Source: Moniliophthora roreri
Taxonomy: Eukaryota; Basidiomycota; Agaricomycetes; Agaricales; Marasmiaceae
Assembly: GCA_001466705.2 (NCBI GenBank)
Contig: LATX02000231.1
Location: 124,001-188,000, forward strand
DNA: 64,000 bases
Direction: 5' to 3'
In this document: one piece after another, positions 23,041-34,200 of the stretch
Layout of the letters: the number at the start of each line of letters is the position of its first letter
How positions within the stretch are numbered: the first letter of the stretch is position 1
The notes under the pieces: generated by a model
Databases searched by the model: none
Seen by the model: only the letters and a program-made list of their open reading frames with translations
What the model was told of the DNA's origin: nothing
Translations under genes and position numbers: made by a program

Positions 23041-23424
23041 CTAATGCAGCTGCCCATCTATAGTGCCAAAAATTCTCACCTTTTCGGTCAGCAAGATGTT
23101 ATTGTTAAATAATTGTTGGCACTCACTGAGCTTATATTCACAGTTTGAAGATGTTGCAATGAAAACAAGACGGTACATGAATACTTCTTTGGGTCTTGAG
23201 TGTGATCCCAAGATGTCCGAGGCAATGGTCTGCAGCGCTTTCTCGGTAATCCCTCGCTCAACGAGGCTTAAGTTAGGAAGATACACACCTTCAGTAATGG
23301 CATTTATGATTTTCTCTACCATTATCATATATCTGTTATTCTTACAGTCGATATTGGTGCTCAACTCAACACCTCCACAGCTATCTTGTTTATGAATATC
23401 TGAGTACACATCACGAGCTCCCAC
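23041..23424 (-). other. Transposon internal open frame, 127 codons, unrecognised
   Basis: Minus-strand frame containing VEKIINAITEGVYLPNLSLV, ERGITEKALQTIASDILG and CEYKLSECQQLFNNN. Composition and length fit an exon of a transposon protein. I recognise no transposase motif in it. It lies largely in the stretch missing at 20906. Confidence 0.35.
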
Positions 23425-24228
23425 ATCTAGGAATTAAATGTCAGCTAGCAGGTTACAGTTGCTCAGGCGGGTGTCTGTACAAGGTATCGCTAATTATGGG
23501 AGCTGAAAGGGCCCCAAAACACTGTTGATTGGTCTTTTACTACTGCATTCTGGAATCAATAGGACATGATCACCTCTTGTAGAACTTGAGGATTTGCTAT
23601 GGGTGCAGGGTTGAATGAGCCTGGAGAGATGTGTATCTGCAGTTTTGATGGGGCCAGATGATTTCCAGATGCAAGAAAATGTAATCAATAATCTGAGAAG
23701 CAAGATCATCTCAATTCAGAATGCTCACCAGCATGATTTGTACTAAGTGTTCAGCAATGGTTTGTATCCAAACTAGTATGCTGAAATTTAGTCTTGACGG
23801 CTTGGAAATTCCCCCCGCAAAGCCGACATAATGGGATGTAGGGACCAGTGTGGGTCACCTTGACTGTAGGCAACATGAGAAATGTCTCGGATGACATCAA
23901 AAGCTCAGCGGTAAGCCATTGATTGAACAGCGTTGAAGCTGGGCATTAGTTTCCACGAGTCTATACATGAACCCGCCTCGTCATGGAGGTCAATGCAAAA
24001 GGTGAGATAAAATATCAGGTGAAAACTCACCTCATCCAAGTTCCCATACATCCATGAGTAAGATGTCCTTTACAGGACCCATCCAACTGCTATCTGCCTA
24101 ACAGAAGCTACGATGAAAGTGGAGTTGTAATGGTGTGGCATGCCTCCTGAATGAGACGTGTGAAAGAAAATAAGGGTCAGTACATAGAGAAATGACTTAC
24201 CTAGGACAAAATATATGGCACATTTGAT

Positions 24229-24627
24229 ACTTCGGCGATAAATCTGGAAAGGGAAGGGGACACTGGATGGGCATCATGGGCCTGAGGCGGCAGCATCATG
24301 GCGGTTTGATGTCAAGAGGTGGATGTTGATCTATATTTATGCAATTGATGGTCGGGACTCGGCGACAGGAACATGCGGTGATGGCAACGGCGACAAAAAG
24401 GAAATGATGACGATATCGATAGAACGGGAAGTGCCGGACTGAGAGGTCAGGAAGTTCAGCGAGAATTTCGACCTTGGAGTGAGCTCTCGGTGCAAAATTC
24501 AAATTACCAGAATTAATGATGGGTTTTAACGACGGGCGCCCTCTCAGCCCAAAAACTCTTCATATTTGATGCCGAGATAGGCGTAGCTTGCCATCAAACC
24601 CGTGGTATTTCTCGGGCACCATAGGTG
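24229..24627 (-). repeat. Right TIR, copy 2
   Basis: Terminates at CATAGGTG like the others. The flank beyond it is unrelated to the oxidoreductase gene. Confidence 0.8.
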
Positions 24628-24723
24628 CTCTGCCAGTGTAAAATAACGCATATTGAGTATGATGTTGTCTGATTTCAAGCTGTACCATAATGATTGTACA
24701 AGTAATCAAAGTAATTAACCTAC

Positions 24724-25004
24724 CCAAGCTGTTTCTGCCATATGATCAACCTTGAAGAGCTCATCATCTAATGAAATTGGCTGAAAACTCCAGAACATTT
24801 GCACCCATACTTCATTTTGATGATCGAAAAGGTCAGCTAGTGACTTCTTCGTATGAAGTGATATGCTGATGGACTCTTGCCTAGCAGTACCATCCATGTC
24901 CCTGTCCTCGTCTTCATCGACTGCCTGCATACTGTGCTCTGCATATTCTCGGAATGGACTTGGAACATGTAGGTTAGAACGCTGACTCAGAGCATCTGGA
25001 TTAT
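24724..25004 (-). other. Exon-like fragment next to the right TIR, unknown
   Basis: An open 281-bp segment bounded by a possible acceptor (TTATAG) and donor (GTAGGT). It encodes an acidic stretch (AVDEDEDRDMDG) followed by KSLADLFDHQNEVWVQMFWS and QPISLDDELFKVDHMAETAW. It looks like part of a real or transposon gene cut by the element end at 24627. No family was recognised. Confidence 0.35.
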
Positions 25005-25739
25005 CTATAAGATTCTCAGTGTGCAGTCATCAAAAGTAGAAACATAGTCTAAATACCACTCAACGTATTCTCAATCGGCGAAGCAGTCGGCGTATTCCCA
25101 GTGAGTGAAAGCAGTTGAAAGCAGTTGACATATTCCCAGTTGGTGTAGCAGTATAAAGTTTTCAGGTCGGATACTTGATTTCACGCGATATCGGTGCTAG
25201 GAAAAGCTCGAATAGATAGATACATCAGGTCGGGTTAACCGGCCATAGGCGTGGGAGAGTCATTATGACTCGTAACTGTTGACTGTGCCTGACTAGTCAT
25301 TGACCGGTCAATAACTCGACCGCGGGGTTTGGTCAATGACTGTCCAACACTGATCCATAGAGTTCATAAGCCATAATTTTAGAAGAGATCCATCTAATCG
25401 GATTCAAATGTATGCTTAGCTCATTTGATAACATAGATAAACTACGCTTGTAGTGATAGTATTGTTCCTCAGGGATGCAAGTTGAGGTAGCAAGGGTCTC
25501 AAGCTGAGTCTGCGTGATGTGAGATGGCCGTTGAGGATGAGGACGAGATGCGTGCCGGGCACGTGGAGTGCGTTACATTGCGTTCCCGACTCCATTGTTC
25601 ATGGGCACGTCAATACACATTTGTGAATATTACTCTGCGGCTCACCCTTATGGACCCTATGTTTCCTTCCGTTCACCTTTCAAATCAAAAACCCGGGCTG
25701 CAGAAGTTCCCTTAAATTATCGTCGAGAACCACCGTGTA

Positions 25740-26120
25740 AGGTCGAAGAAACTATTGGGACAAAAGCAGAGCAACCGCTGAGCAGGGTACGTTTTCCGAA
25801 CTAGTGTCGGATATTGATGCTTCAAATTCTCTTGCCAGCGTCATCCGCAAGCCCGTTTATCACCGTACTGTGTCCCTTTTCGAGTGTCCGAATCCTTCCG
25901 GTCGGATTAGAGTTACGAATGGGCTGATTCGGAGTATGGCCTTCTGATTGTAGATTGTATGGGACCCTGGCATCCAAAATATGAACACAAAGACACGAAT
26001 ATCCTTCCACTCCATCTACACGGATGAGATCGGCTGGATCAAAGCAGGAAAGCCAGTATAAAAGGTCTTCAGGAAATGTCGTTCAGCATCGCAACTCGAA
26101 CTCGTCTGCACTTCCTTTGC
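25740..26120 (+). repeat. Diverged copy of the formate dehydrogenase promoter
   Basis: Clearly homologous to 29020-29345, including ATCCTTCCACTCCATCTACA, the TATAAAA stretch and the leader GGAAATGTCGTTCAGCAT. It stops at the single N at 26121, just where a start codon would be expected. A second formate dehydrogenase gene probably belongs here but is missing from the assembly or deleted. Confidence 0.75.
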
Positions 26121-26121
26121 N
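26121..26121. other. Single-N contig join, probable misjoin
   Basis: On the left is a promoter-like region; on the right the sequence starts abruptly inside the element (as at about 21714). The two sides do not belong to one another in any copy seen here. Confidence 0.65.
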
Positions 26122-26223
26122 GTAATGGTGTGGCATGCCTCCTGAATGAGACGTGTGAAAGAAAATAAGGGTCAGTACATAGAGAAATGACTTACCTAGG
26201 ACAAAATATATGGCACATTTGAT

Positions 26224-26622
26224 ACTTCGGCGATAAATCTGGAAAGGGAAGGGGACACTGGATGGGCATCATGGGCCCGAGGCGGCGGCATCATGGCGGT
26301 TTGATGTCAAGAGGCGGATGTTGATCTATATTTATGCAATTAATGGTCGGGACTCGGCGACGGGAACATGCGGTGATGGCGACGGCGACGAAAAGGAAAC
26401 GATGACGATATCGATAGAACGGGAAATGCCGGACTGAGAGGTCAGGAAGTTCAGCAAGAATTTCGACCTTGGAGTGAGCTCTCGGTGCAAAATTCAAATT
26501 ACCAGAATTAATGATGGGTTTTAACGACGGGCGCCCTCTCAGCCCAAAAACTCTTCATATTTGATGCCGAGATAGGCGTAGCTTGCCATCAAACCCGTGG
26601 TATTTCTCGGGCACCATAGGTG
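26224..26622 (-). repeat. Right TIR, copy 3
   Basis: The copy that abuts the target-site duplication and the resumed oxidoreductase coding sequence. It is therefore the true right border of the insertion. Confidence 0.85.
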
Positions 26623-26629
26623 AAAGGCC
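26623..26629. repeat. Target-site duplication, right copy
   Basis: AAAGGCC directly after CATAGGTG, matching 18091-18097. Confidence 0.85.
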
Positions 26630-27136
26630 GACACAGAATTCATCGGGTCATCATTAGGCCCTGACACTCTCACCTCGCGAGGATTTGTTAAAGTCAAACC
26701 GACCCTTCAGCTTCCTCAACATCCCAACATCTTCGCTGCTGGGGATATTATCGACTGGAACGAGCAGAAGCAGGCTGCGAAGATCAAGGCACACGTCTCG
26801 GTTGTCCTCAAGAATATTACAAGTTATCTTTCCGGTAAAACGATAACGAACAAGTACAAAGGCTCGACAGAGTTGATCATAATCACAAATGGAAAGGCGA
26901 GTGAGCTTGACTCGAGATTCGACGCTACTACTGACGCATCTTTACAGAATGGTGGCCTGATGTATGTTGATGCTCTGTGGGGACTTACATTTGGTCCTTG
27001 GGTATCCACTCAAAGCGAAGACCTTGATGGTTTCAATGCTTCGTTCACAGCTGGGATATTTAAGGCGGCTTCAAGTCTTCATCACCCATGTATTATAAAT
27101 TATGGCCTATATAAGTTAATGTACACAGTAGCGTAG
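26623..27136 (+). pseudogene. AIF/FSP1-like FAD oxidoreductase, 3' part
   Basis: C-terminal third of the gene broken at 18097. It continues as ADTEFIGSSLGPDTLTSRGF, VKVKPTLQ, then HPNIFAAGDIIDW, the conserved motif that contacts FAD near the C-terminus. KGSTELIIITNGK and LWGLTFGPW follow, which are usual for the fungal family. A 54-bp segment between NGK and NGG (AAG then GCGAGT ... TTTACAG) reads as a GC-AG intron; it has no stop and is a multiple of three, so retention would also keep the frame. The exact stop is uncertain. Confidence 0.8.
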
Positions 27137-28599
27137 TATTCGGAACATTTCGAGGGACCGTGATACCTTCTCGACAGCATCCGGCTCTAGGGCAGGGAAC
27201 ATTGCTGGAATTAGCACAACAGATCCTATGAAGACTACGGCAATTTAGGAGGTAAAGGTAGACCACCATTAAGACTTGACACATTGATAACCGATCATCA
27301 TCTTCAACAGCTCCGTGGAGAGCGAGCACAAAGATCTGCGAGATCGAGTTCCAGGAACGAGCCACTATCGCAGATAATCTTGGCGCAAGTAACGTGTACA
27401 GCGATAAACGAACTTGGGATTGATGCATTCTTCGATTTTCCACAAGTCCATCGGCACCGAGCATATATGTATTTGATGTATCAGTACAATTCTGCTGTTG
27501 AAGAGATTAGAAGATGACTATGTACCGAAACTGGTTTATGTCAAATTGGCACATTCCCTTTATTCTCTGGGATTTGATGACTGCCTCCCACATTCTATCA
27601 AGGGCTTCGCAAGTCGAGCATGAACAGTTGCGGGTCTTCAGTAAAATCATCCAATTCATCAATCAAGCCACTATCGCGGATAATCTTGGCGCGAGCAGCA
27701 CGCACGGCCAGGAACCTTGGATCAGGAAGAGCGAAGCTAGGTAACGATGAGGAAAACCGTATTTTTTCACCTTCACGTCCAGCCCAAGGATGATCGGGAT
27801 AGCATATGCAGTAAATATCATAGGTATTCGGCTCACCCTGTTTGAGACATTAGTCCGCGTAGTTGTATACACATCAAAAAACCGCGTACCGGTACTGCTT
27901 CCAGTCATACCCACATCATCCTCAAGTCCAGTTGATTGCGGTTATCGAGCGTCATAGTGTTCTCCAACGACTTGACGGTATCCATATTTAGCTCTTTCTC
28001 CGTCGAACCACCCAATTGCCTTGGTAGAGGAATGGTTAAATCTGATCTTGGGTTCTGTAGCTGGGGATTAGAGACGTTAAACTGGCCATGAAAGTACATA
28101 CATTGAACAAAAACGAAAGAAAGATTTACTCAGCGTATGTTATGAAGGCTTTCTCTCCCGCTGGGAGTGAGACGTTCTGGTCCCTTTTGCTAGTTCGATC
28201 CCAAGCTCGACTGATCATGCATTTATACCCGTTGCGTTCAAAGAGCCTTTCGAATTGTCAGCACTCGTAAAAGTGAAAGGGCTGGTGCCATTTGCTATGC
28301 TTTTCAACCACGGCGCCTCCTCGCTGTGGTCAGGAAGAGTGTCGTATTCGTCATATCCAGAAATCTGGCTTTCACTGAACAAAATATGAAATTCAAAGGG
28401 GGTCCAAAGGTTGGGAGGAAACGTACTGGGTACCAACAACAGCTCTACTCGAGTAAATATTTGATAGCTAGCGGAGGTAGTGCTGCGTCGTCGGCGGGAA
28501 GAACCCTGAGCAAACTGAAGACGAAGATCTAGAGTAGAGACGTGCAACGAGATAAAGCAGCTTTCTGTGAGTCTCATCGAGAAAATTATGCTCGTTGAT
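27137..28599 (-). other. Region with possible decayed or unrecognised gene
   Basis: Minus-strand stretches look exon-like: 28577-28215 with RVELLLVPSTFPPNLWTPFE and ISGYDEYDTLPDHSEEAPW, a piece reading NVSLPAGEKAFITYAE, and 28080-27905 with QNPRSDLTIPLPRQLGG. I could not join them in one frame, so I do not call a gene. A short direct duplication (CACTATCGC.GATAATCTTGG) occurs at about 27360 and 27668. Confidence 0.35.
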
Positions 28600-28950
28600 C
28601 CTCGACGCTCCTTATATCACTTGCATTTCGAGACTACGTTCGATGGAACGTACTAATGCAGTAATATAATCATCAGGTCGTACAAGAAATACATGCGTAC
28701 TTCAACCAAAGTCAAAGAAAAAATCCTGGGCTGGGGTAGTGGCGAGTCTTTAGAAATGGCGGGTCCAGTACCGCTGCTGACGTGCGATGGTAGTGACTAG
28801 CCTGTATTCGAGCAGCCTCCTTACTGAGAAGGTCGTGGTCACAAGAACTCGTCGAGTCCGACGTGACTGATCTTGACCTTGACCACGAGCCATCAACATC
28901 TCGACCACTCCCATTTATCTTCCAACTCAAGGTCCACAACAAGTCCACAA
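28600..28950 (-). pseudogene. Decayed copy of the PRXL2-like gene's 3' end
   Basis: Nucleotide similarity to 31145-31440 covers the final codons and 3' flank: CGATGGAAC, TACAGTAA-like, ACAAGAAA, then the reverse complement of GACTTGCCAACCCAGGGATCC with changes. The reading frame is broken. It lies upstream of formate dehydrogenase, as if that gene pair had been duplicated in tandem. Confidence 0.65.
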
Positions 28951-29283
28951 AATATTGACATTATCCGAGGCCGAAGATATTATTAGGGTAGAAAACGGGT
29001 ATGTAGGTTTTCCGAACTGTGGTCGGCAATTCATTATTAACGCTTCTCTTTACCAGCATCATCCGCAAGACCGTTCATCACCGCACTGTACCCTCTTTTG
29101 AGCGTCCGGGTCCTTCCGCATGGATCAGATTTACACGGCGTTATGAATGGGCTGACTCGGATGTGGTCATCTGATTGAAGATTGTATGAGACCTTGGGAT
29201 CCAAAATATCAACGCGAAGACACGAATGTCCTTCCACTCCATCTACACGGACCAGATCGGCTGGACTTGTGCAGAAAAATTAG

Positions 29284-29291
29284 TATAAAAA
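29284..29291 (+). promoter_or_regulatory. TATA box of formate dehydrogenase
   Basis: TATAAAAA about 100 bp before the ATG. The surrounding 300 bp, including this box, are conserved in the diverged copy at 25740-26120. Confidence 0.6.
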
Positions 29292-29385
29292 GTCGTCAGG
29301 AAATGTCGTTCAGCATTACAACTCCAACTCGTCTACACTTTCCTCTCTTCACATTCTTCTACACATCAACAACTCCTAGATCACC

Positions 29386-30843
29386 ATGAAGGTCCTCGCT
29401 ATCCTCTATAACGGGTTCAAGGCTGCTCAGCAGGAGCCTCGTCTGCTGGGAACCGTAGAAAACAGGGTGCGTAGCTCGCGAGCTGATCGCCAGTGTTCGC
29501 GCTGAAACAACACGCAGCTCGGCTTGTCTGAATGGTTGAAAGCTCGGGGTCACGAATTTATCGGTACACATCAAGCCCATTGTTTTTCACGAAGATGGCT
29601 GATGCAACGTCCTTATAGTATCCAGCAGCAAGGAAGGACCAGACAGTGATTTCCAGAAACATATCGAAGACGCTGAAGTTTTAATCACAACACCTTTCCA
29701 TCCCGGTTACCTTACTCGAGATTTGATGCAGAAGGTATGGCCTCCGACACGCTCAAAATCCTTCCTTCGCTCATACTCCAATCTACAGGCAAAGAACCTC
29801 AAGATCTGTATCACCGCTGGTGTCGGCTCCGACCACATCGACTTGGATGCTGCCGTCGACCACAACATCCAAGTACTCGAAGTTTCCGGCTCTAACGTCA
29901 CCTCAGTTGCAGAACACGCTGTTATGAGCATGTTGCTTTTGGTTCGCAACTTTGTACCAGCTCACGAGGTGAGTACATTTTGCGATGTCTATGTATCCAT
30001 GCTCATAATGTGTTTAGATGATTCAACGTGGTGAATGGCAAGTCTCCGATATTGCTCGCCAGGCATACGATTTAGAGGGCAAGATCGTCGGTACCCTTGG
30101 AGCTGGTCGAATTGGTCGTCGTATCCTTGAGAGGCTGGTGCCTTTCAACACCAAGGAGCACCTCTATTATGACTATACGTCTCTCCCTGCTGAAACAGAA
30201 AAGTCTCTGAATGCACGTCGGGTTGAGGATCTCGAGGTATGCTGGTTTCATTGCTCATATTTGGCACTCGTTGACATTGTACGATTTAGGAATTCGTCTC
30301 ACAGTGCGATGTCGTCACAGTGAACGCACCACTACACGAAGGCACCCGAGGATTGATTAATGATAAGCTATTGTCCAAGTTCAAGCCTGGCGCATGGATC
30401 GTGAACACTGCTCGTGGTGCGATCTGTGATGCAGATGCAATTGCTCGTGCGCTTGCCAGTGGACAGATTTCGGGATATGCTGGTACGTGTTCATTCTTCT
30501 TTAAAATCACATTTCTGCATTCTCATTTGCATTCGTTGGAATAGGTGACGTATGGAACGTTCAACCGGCACCCAAGGACCACGTTTGGCGTACGATGAAG
30601 AATCCCCTTGGTGGTGGTAATGGAATGGTACCACACTATTCGGGTACGACTCTTGATGCGCAAGCACGGTACGCGGCTGGAACAAAGACTATCCTGGAGA
30701 ACTACCTCGATGGCAAGCCGCAAGAGCCTCAGAATGTGATTGTAGGATTGGGTGAGTAGTTTTTTTGTGATGAAAGATGAATGGTAGCTGACACACACCG
30801 TCGGGCAGGCAAATATGAGACAAAGGCATATGGACAGCGATAA
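29386..30843 (+). CDS. fdh: NAD-dependent formate dehydrogenase
   Basis: Predicted 358-aa enzyme that oxidises formate to CO2 with NAD, in the cytosol (no transit peptide seen). Eight exons join in frame; introns lie at 29467-29517, 29564-29618, 29735-29788, 29969-30017, 30237-30289, 30483-30544 and 30752-30808. The start [10 protein letters not shown] is that of the family. Hallmarks: [65 protein letters not shown], the nucleotide-binding [18 protein letters not shown] with the active-site Arg, [10 protein letters not shown] with the catalytic His, and [19 protein letters not shown]. Usual members read VWFPQPAPKDHPWR and GNAMTPHYSG; here two to three of these positions differ (VWNV, DHVW, GNGMV). 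It is convergent with the PRXL2-like gene. Confidence 0.95.
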
Positions 30844-31271
30844 AGGTTGGCATCATCATAGTCGTCTTCAAATGTGTATCTGTTCCGTGTTGTACAGTTG
30901 ATTCTTTGTATTCTTTGCGAATGAAATAGAAATTGCACCATTTAAACTTCGAGGTCGACTGGAGTAATCAAGATCCCCAACTTGATCCCCATGGGGTTTC
31001 TGGATAGTGGTCAGGGAGATATCGGCGATACAGTTGCTCTGCAAAGTATCACGATCAGTTTGAGAGCAGAACGCCTATTGATATGGACCCCTTTGGGTCC
31101 ATCTTTTCATTTTGTCATGATGCTTCATCAATCAAGAATTTGACGCTTGCACAAGCACTTCAGGACACTACATTCGATGGAACACAATAATACAGTAACA
31201 TAATCATTAGATGTTACAAGAAACACATACTCTTCAACACGAGTCCCAAACCAAAAAGAAGTAAAACAAAC
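30844..31271. other. Convergent 3' flanks, no gene
   Basis: The 3' ends of formate dehydrogenase and of the PRXL2-like gene meet here. I see no further coding sequence. Its right part is the source of the decayed copy at 28600-28750. Confidence 0.6.
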
Positions 31272-34200
31272 TCAGGATCCCTGGGTTGGCAAGTCTTCGT
31301 TAGCGTACGGATGATCCACGACGACGCCCAGCAGGGAGTTGCTAGCCTCTGCCCTCGACATGAGTAACTCCCTCGTCTGCTCGAGCATCTTGGCCGTATC
31401 GTGGTCGTGAGTAGTCTCGCTAGTCAAAGACCTCTCATGGAAGTCCGCTGAAAAAGTTCCGGAGGTGTTTGCAGGATCCTCTGTGCCTGGGAGTTCCGTG
31501 CTCTCCTCAGCAAGGACTCTATCATCGCTACCGTTCTTATCACCAAGCCCTTCTCGCAAATTGATTAAATTCCGCTTCCATTTCTCAGTCTCATCCTGAC
31601 TCTTTGGCTCAGCATCATCAGCACTGTACTCCTTGACGTCCACGGACCAGATCGTACTCGCCCTAACTCGAGCTTTCCGTGCCTTTGTCGAGGCACCAGA
31701 GAGACTCTCTGTTCTACGGCGAATATCCGTAAACGGAGGTGTAGATGCGGTAGGAAGCGTAGATGCATGGAGATCGGAGTGAGCGTAGGGATGGTTCGGA
31801 ATGGTAAACACGGCTTCAAATTCGACTCTCCCGGGATCTGGACTATTACTGGGGCGTATGTGAGAAGTAGGCGGCATCGGATTCATCATTTCAGAATTCT
31901 TAGCCGTCTCCCTTAAGACACCAGTAGCCTGGAACAACTCCTCAACAGGCGCATGATCTTGAGATGTCTGCATTCGGTGTGCGTACGTGCATGTCAGCCT
32001 GTACCAAGAAACATTAGAAAAACGTATACCATTCCCCAACGAAAACACTTACCCCTTACTGAACACAAACTCTCCACCAAGTTGCTTCGGCTCACCACCC
32101 TTCTCTCCAGCTGGCATCCCTACTTTCAAGGCACGCATCACAACCGTAGCTATCCCGCCAAACAATCCCCGCTTCCCTGTTCCCGGAGCTGCACCCTCAG
32201 CATCCAAATGCATCCCCAAAGCTTCATACACCCGCAAACTCGGATCCGTGAGAACCTTCACCTTGGTCGGCATACTGAACATCTGTCTGTACTTGGAGAT
32301 GAGGGTATGCGAGCCGTTACTGATGATTACCAATTGCTGCTCTTGTTCAGCGCTATTTTGAGATATAGACTTGAAATAGTCTATGATCCCTTGTACGTAT
32401 TCCTGGTCGTGTGGACACCAAAAATGGCGCACAAAGACTACGATGAGTGCCGAGGCCGAGGCCGAGGATGCGTTGAAGCGTGGAAGAAGGCTTCCGAGGG
32501 TTATGCGAACGCCGGATTCTGTGATGAGCGGTAGCGAGGCGGCGATTGCGAGCCGTTCAGGAGAGGGTAGAGTATATTCAGGCTTAGCGCGAAGAGGGGT
32601 GAGTAATGATGATGAGGTAGGTACGGGTTCGGGAGGTAGATTGGGATTGGGATTGGTTGCTGCCGATGCCTCGTTGACTTCAACTATTACGGGCTGCTGA
32701 GATACTGATGGTTGCAACCCAGATGCTACTGCTGCAGCAACGAATAGCGCCATCGAGTTATCATCCGTGGTCAAACTCATCGAGTGGCTATGCTCATACC
32801 GACTCTGGCTTTGACCAGAAACAGAACTAGTACTACCAGGTAGCGGCCTAGTAGCAATTTGCGGTTCCGGAGAAATCAAGGTCGGATTGGATATCTTTAA
32901 CGACCGAATGGAGGATTTAGTAGGCGCTGCCACAACCGTTCCCGGTGTCACTCTGGCTTTAGATGATGAACGCCGAAAAGGGAATCTATAAAGTGGCGCT
33001 GAAGATGATGGTGACGACGGGATTGATTTTGACTGCGGTAAAGCTGGCGTGGAGGGAGATGCAAGGGTTGGTTTCGGCCGTGACAGCGGTAAGAACAAGG
33101 ATGACGACGCGCCAACTGAAGATCCCGCGCTGTTGTTTCTACGTGACGAACTGTGCTTCTGGGAAGTTTGGTCGTTGACACCATGATCGGCAACGGAGGC
33201 TGGAACAGAAACGTTGACGTATGATGATGAACTATGACATGAATTGTCGCTTCTAGCAGGGGAAGACGTCGATTGGCCTTCGACGGGTGCACTAGAAGCT
33301 TTGGGTGTCGAAGGGAGAACGTTAACGTTTGGGATAATAGTACATTTCGTCGTGCTGCTTCCCAGCGATTGCTTGGCGGAGCGATATGAGAGCCGCTTGG
33401 ATGGAGACCTTTCAGGTCGAGAGTGATATCCGTGGCCTCTTTCACGCTCGCACGAAGATTGATTGTCCGAGGAGTCGCTCGGATGACGTGCATGGCTGGT
33501 ACTCTCATTGGAGGGAAGGCTATCAACTCCTGACAAGTCAGAGATGCCCTGCCAATTTGAGTTAGCCGATAAAAGACCACAGGACGGTTCGGAAGAGGCT
33601 AGAAGAGATATGGGAGAGGAAATGGAAATAGATGATAATGAAGGTTGAGTCCGCGTTTTGGAGCCGGAAGACGAGAATGAAAACGAGCTATTTATGCTCA
33701 TTTGGCTGGTCTTCTTGTTAGGTCGAAGTATATGGGTAAGCCTTCCACGGCTAGTGTTCCTGTGGCCTCGAAGGGGTGATACAGAACGCGCCCTTTCAGG
33801 TACATAGTCGCTCTCGATGTCTGTGCCACTGCTATCACCACTGGTGTCACGAACTAGACCGGGAGTGGGTTCGAGAGGATGAGGTAGCGAGGCAGAGTAG
33901 AGATGTGCATTTTGCAGACCTGAGAAGGTGGCTTTTTTAATGGCGATCGTCCAGTACAAGAAGTAATCGGAACGTACCCATTATTGACTGCGACCTTGGT
34001 CTGTAATGTGCCCCCCCGGTTGACTTCCGTGGGGGTCCAAGAGTATCCGTCAGTTCACCCCCGTATTCAGAATGTACCACACTCGGAGACGCGAGAAAAG
34101 GGTTGTCCGAGTCAGTGGGCGATGCTGGGTAGAGTTGAAACGAGGTTCGACAGCATGGAACCGATACGGGAAAGAAGTTTTCCTGACTAGGCGGTAGACC

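Larger units (their letters stand above)
22236..24627. mobile_element. Second element copy, missing its first 601 bp
   Basis: Collinear with 20059-22211 but with scattered substitutions. It includes about 250 bp absent from the first copy because of the N at 20906. It ends in a complete right TIR at 24627, followed by host-like sequence (CTCTGCCAG...) that differs from the oxidoreductase flank. It therefore represents either another insertion site or a chimeric contig. Confidence 0.7.
18098..26622. mobile_element. DNA transposon insertion with long TIRs, stuttered and rearranged
   Basis: Both outer ends carry the same inverted terminus, CACCTATGGTGCCCGAG, flanked by a 7-bp duplication. The terminal inverted repeats are about 399 bp. 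Piecing 19458-20058 to 22236-24627 suggests one unit of about 3.0 kb. The interval holds three left ends (18098, 18700, 19458, plus strand) and three right ends (22211, 24627, 26622), interrupted by four single Ns. So it is either several nested or rearranged copies or, in part, mis-scaffolded contigs. No known transposase motif was recognised. A 7-bp duplication does not fit CACTA (2-3 bp) or classical hAT (8 bp). Confidence 0.75.

Noticed and set aside
18098..26622. LTR retrotransposon as explanation for the 399-bp repeats
   Set aside because: The terminal repeats are inverted, not direct, and no reverse transcriptase, integrase or primer-binding site is seen.
31953..32534. Open plus-strand frame of 193 codons
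   Set aside because: It is antisense to the PRXL2-like gene, whose conserved domain fixes the coding strand.
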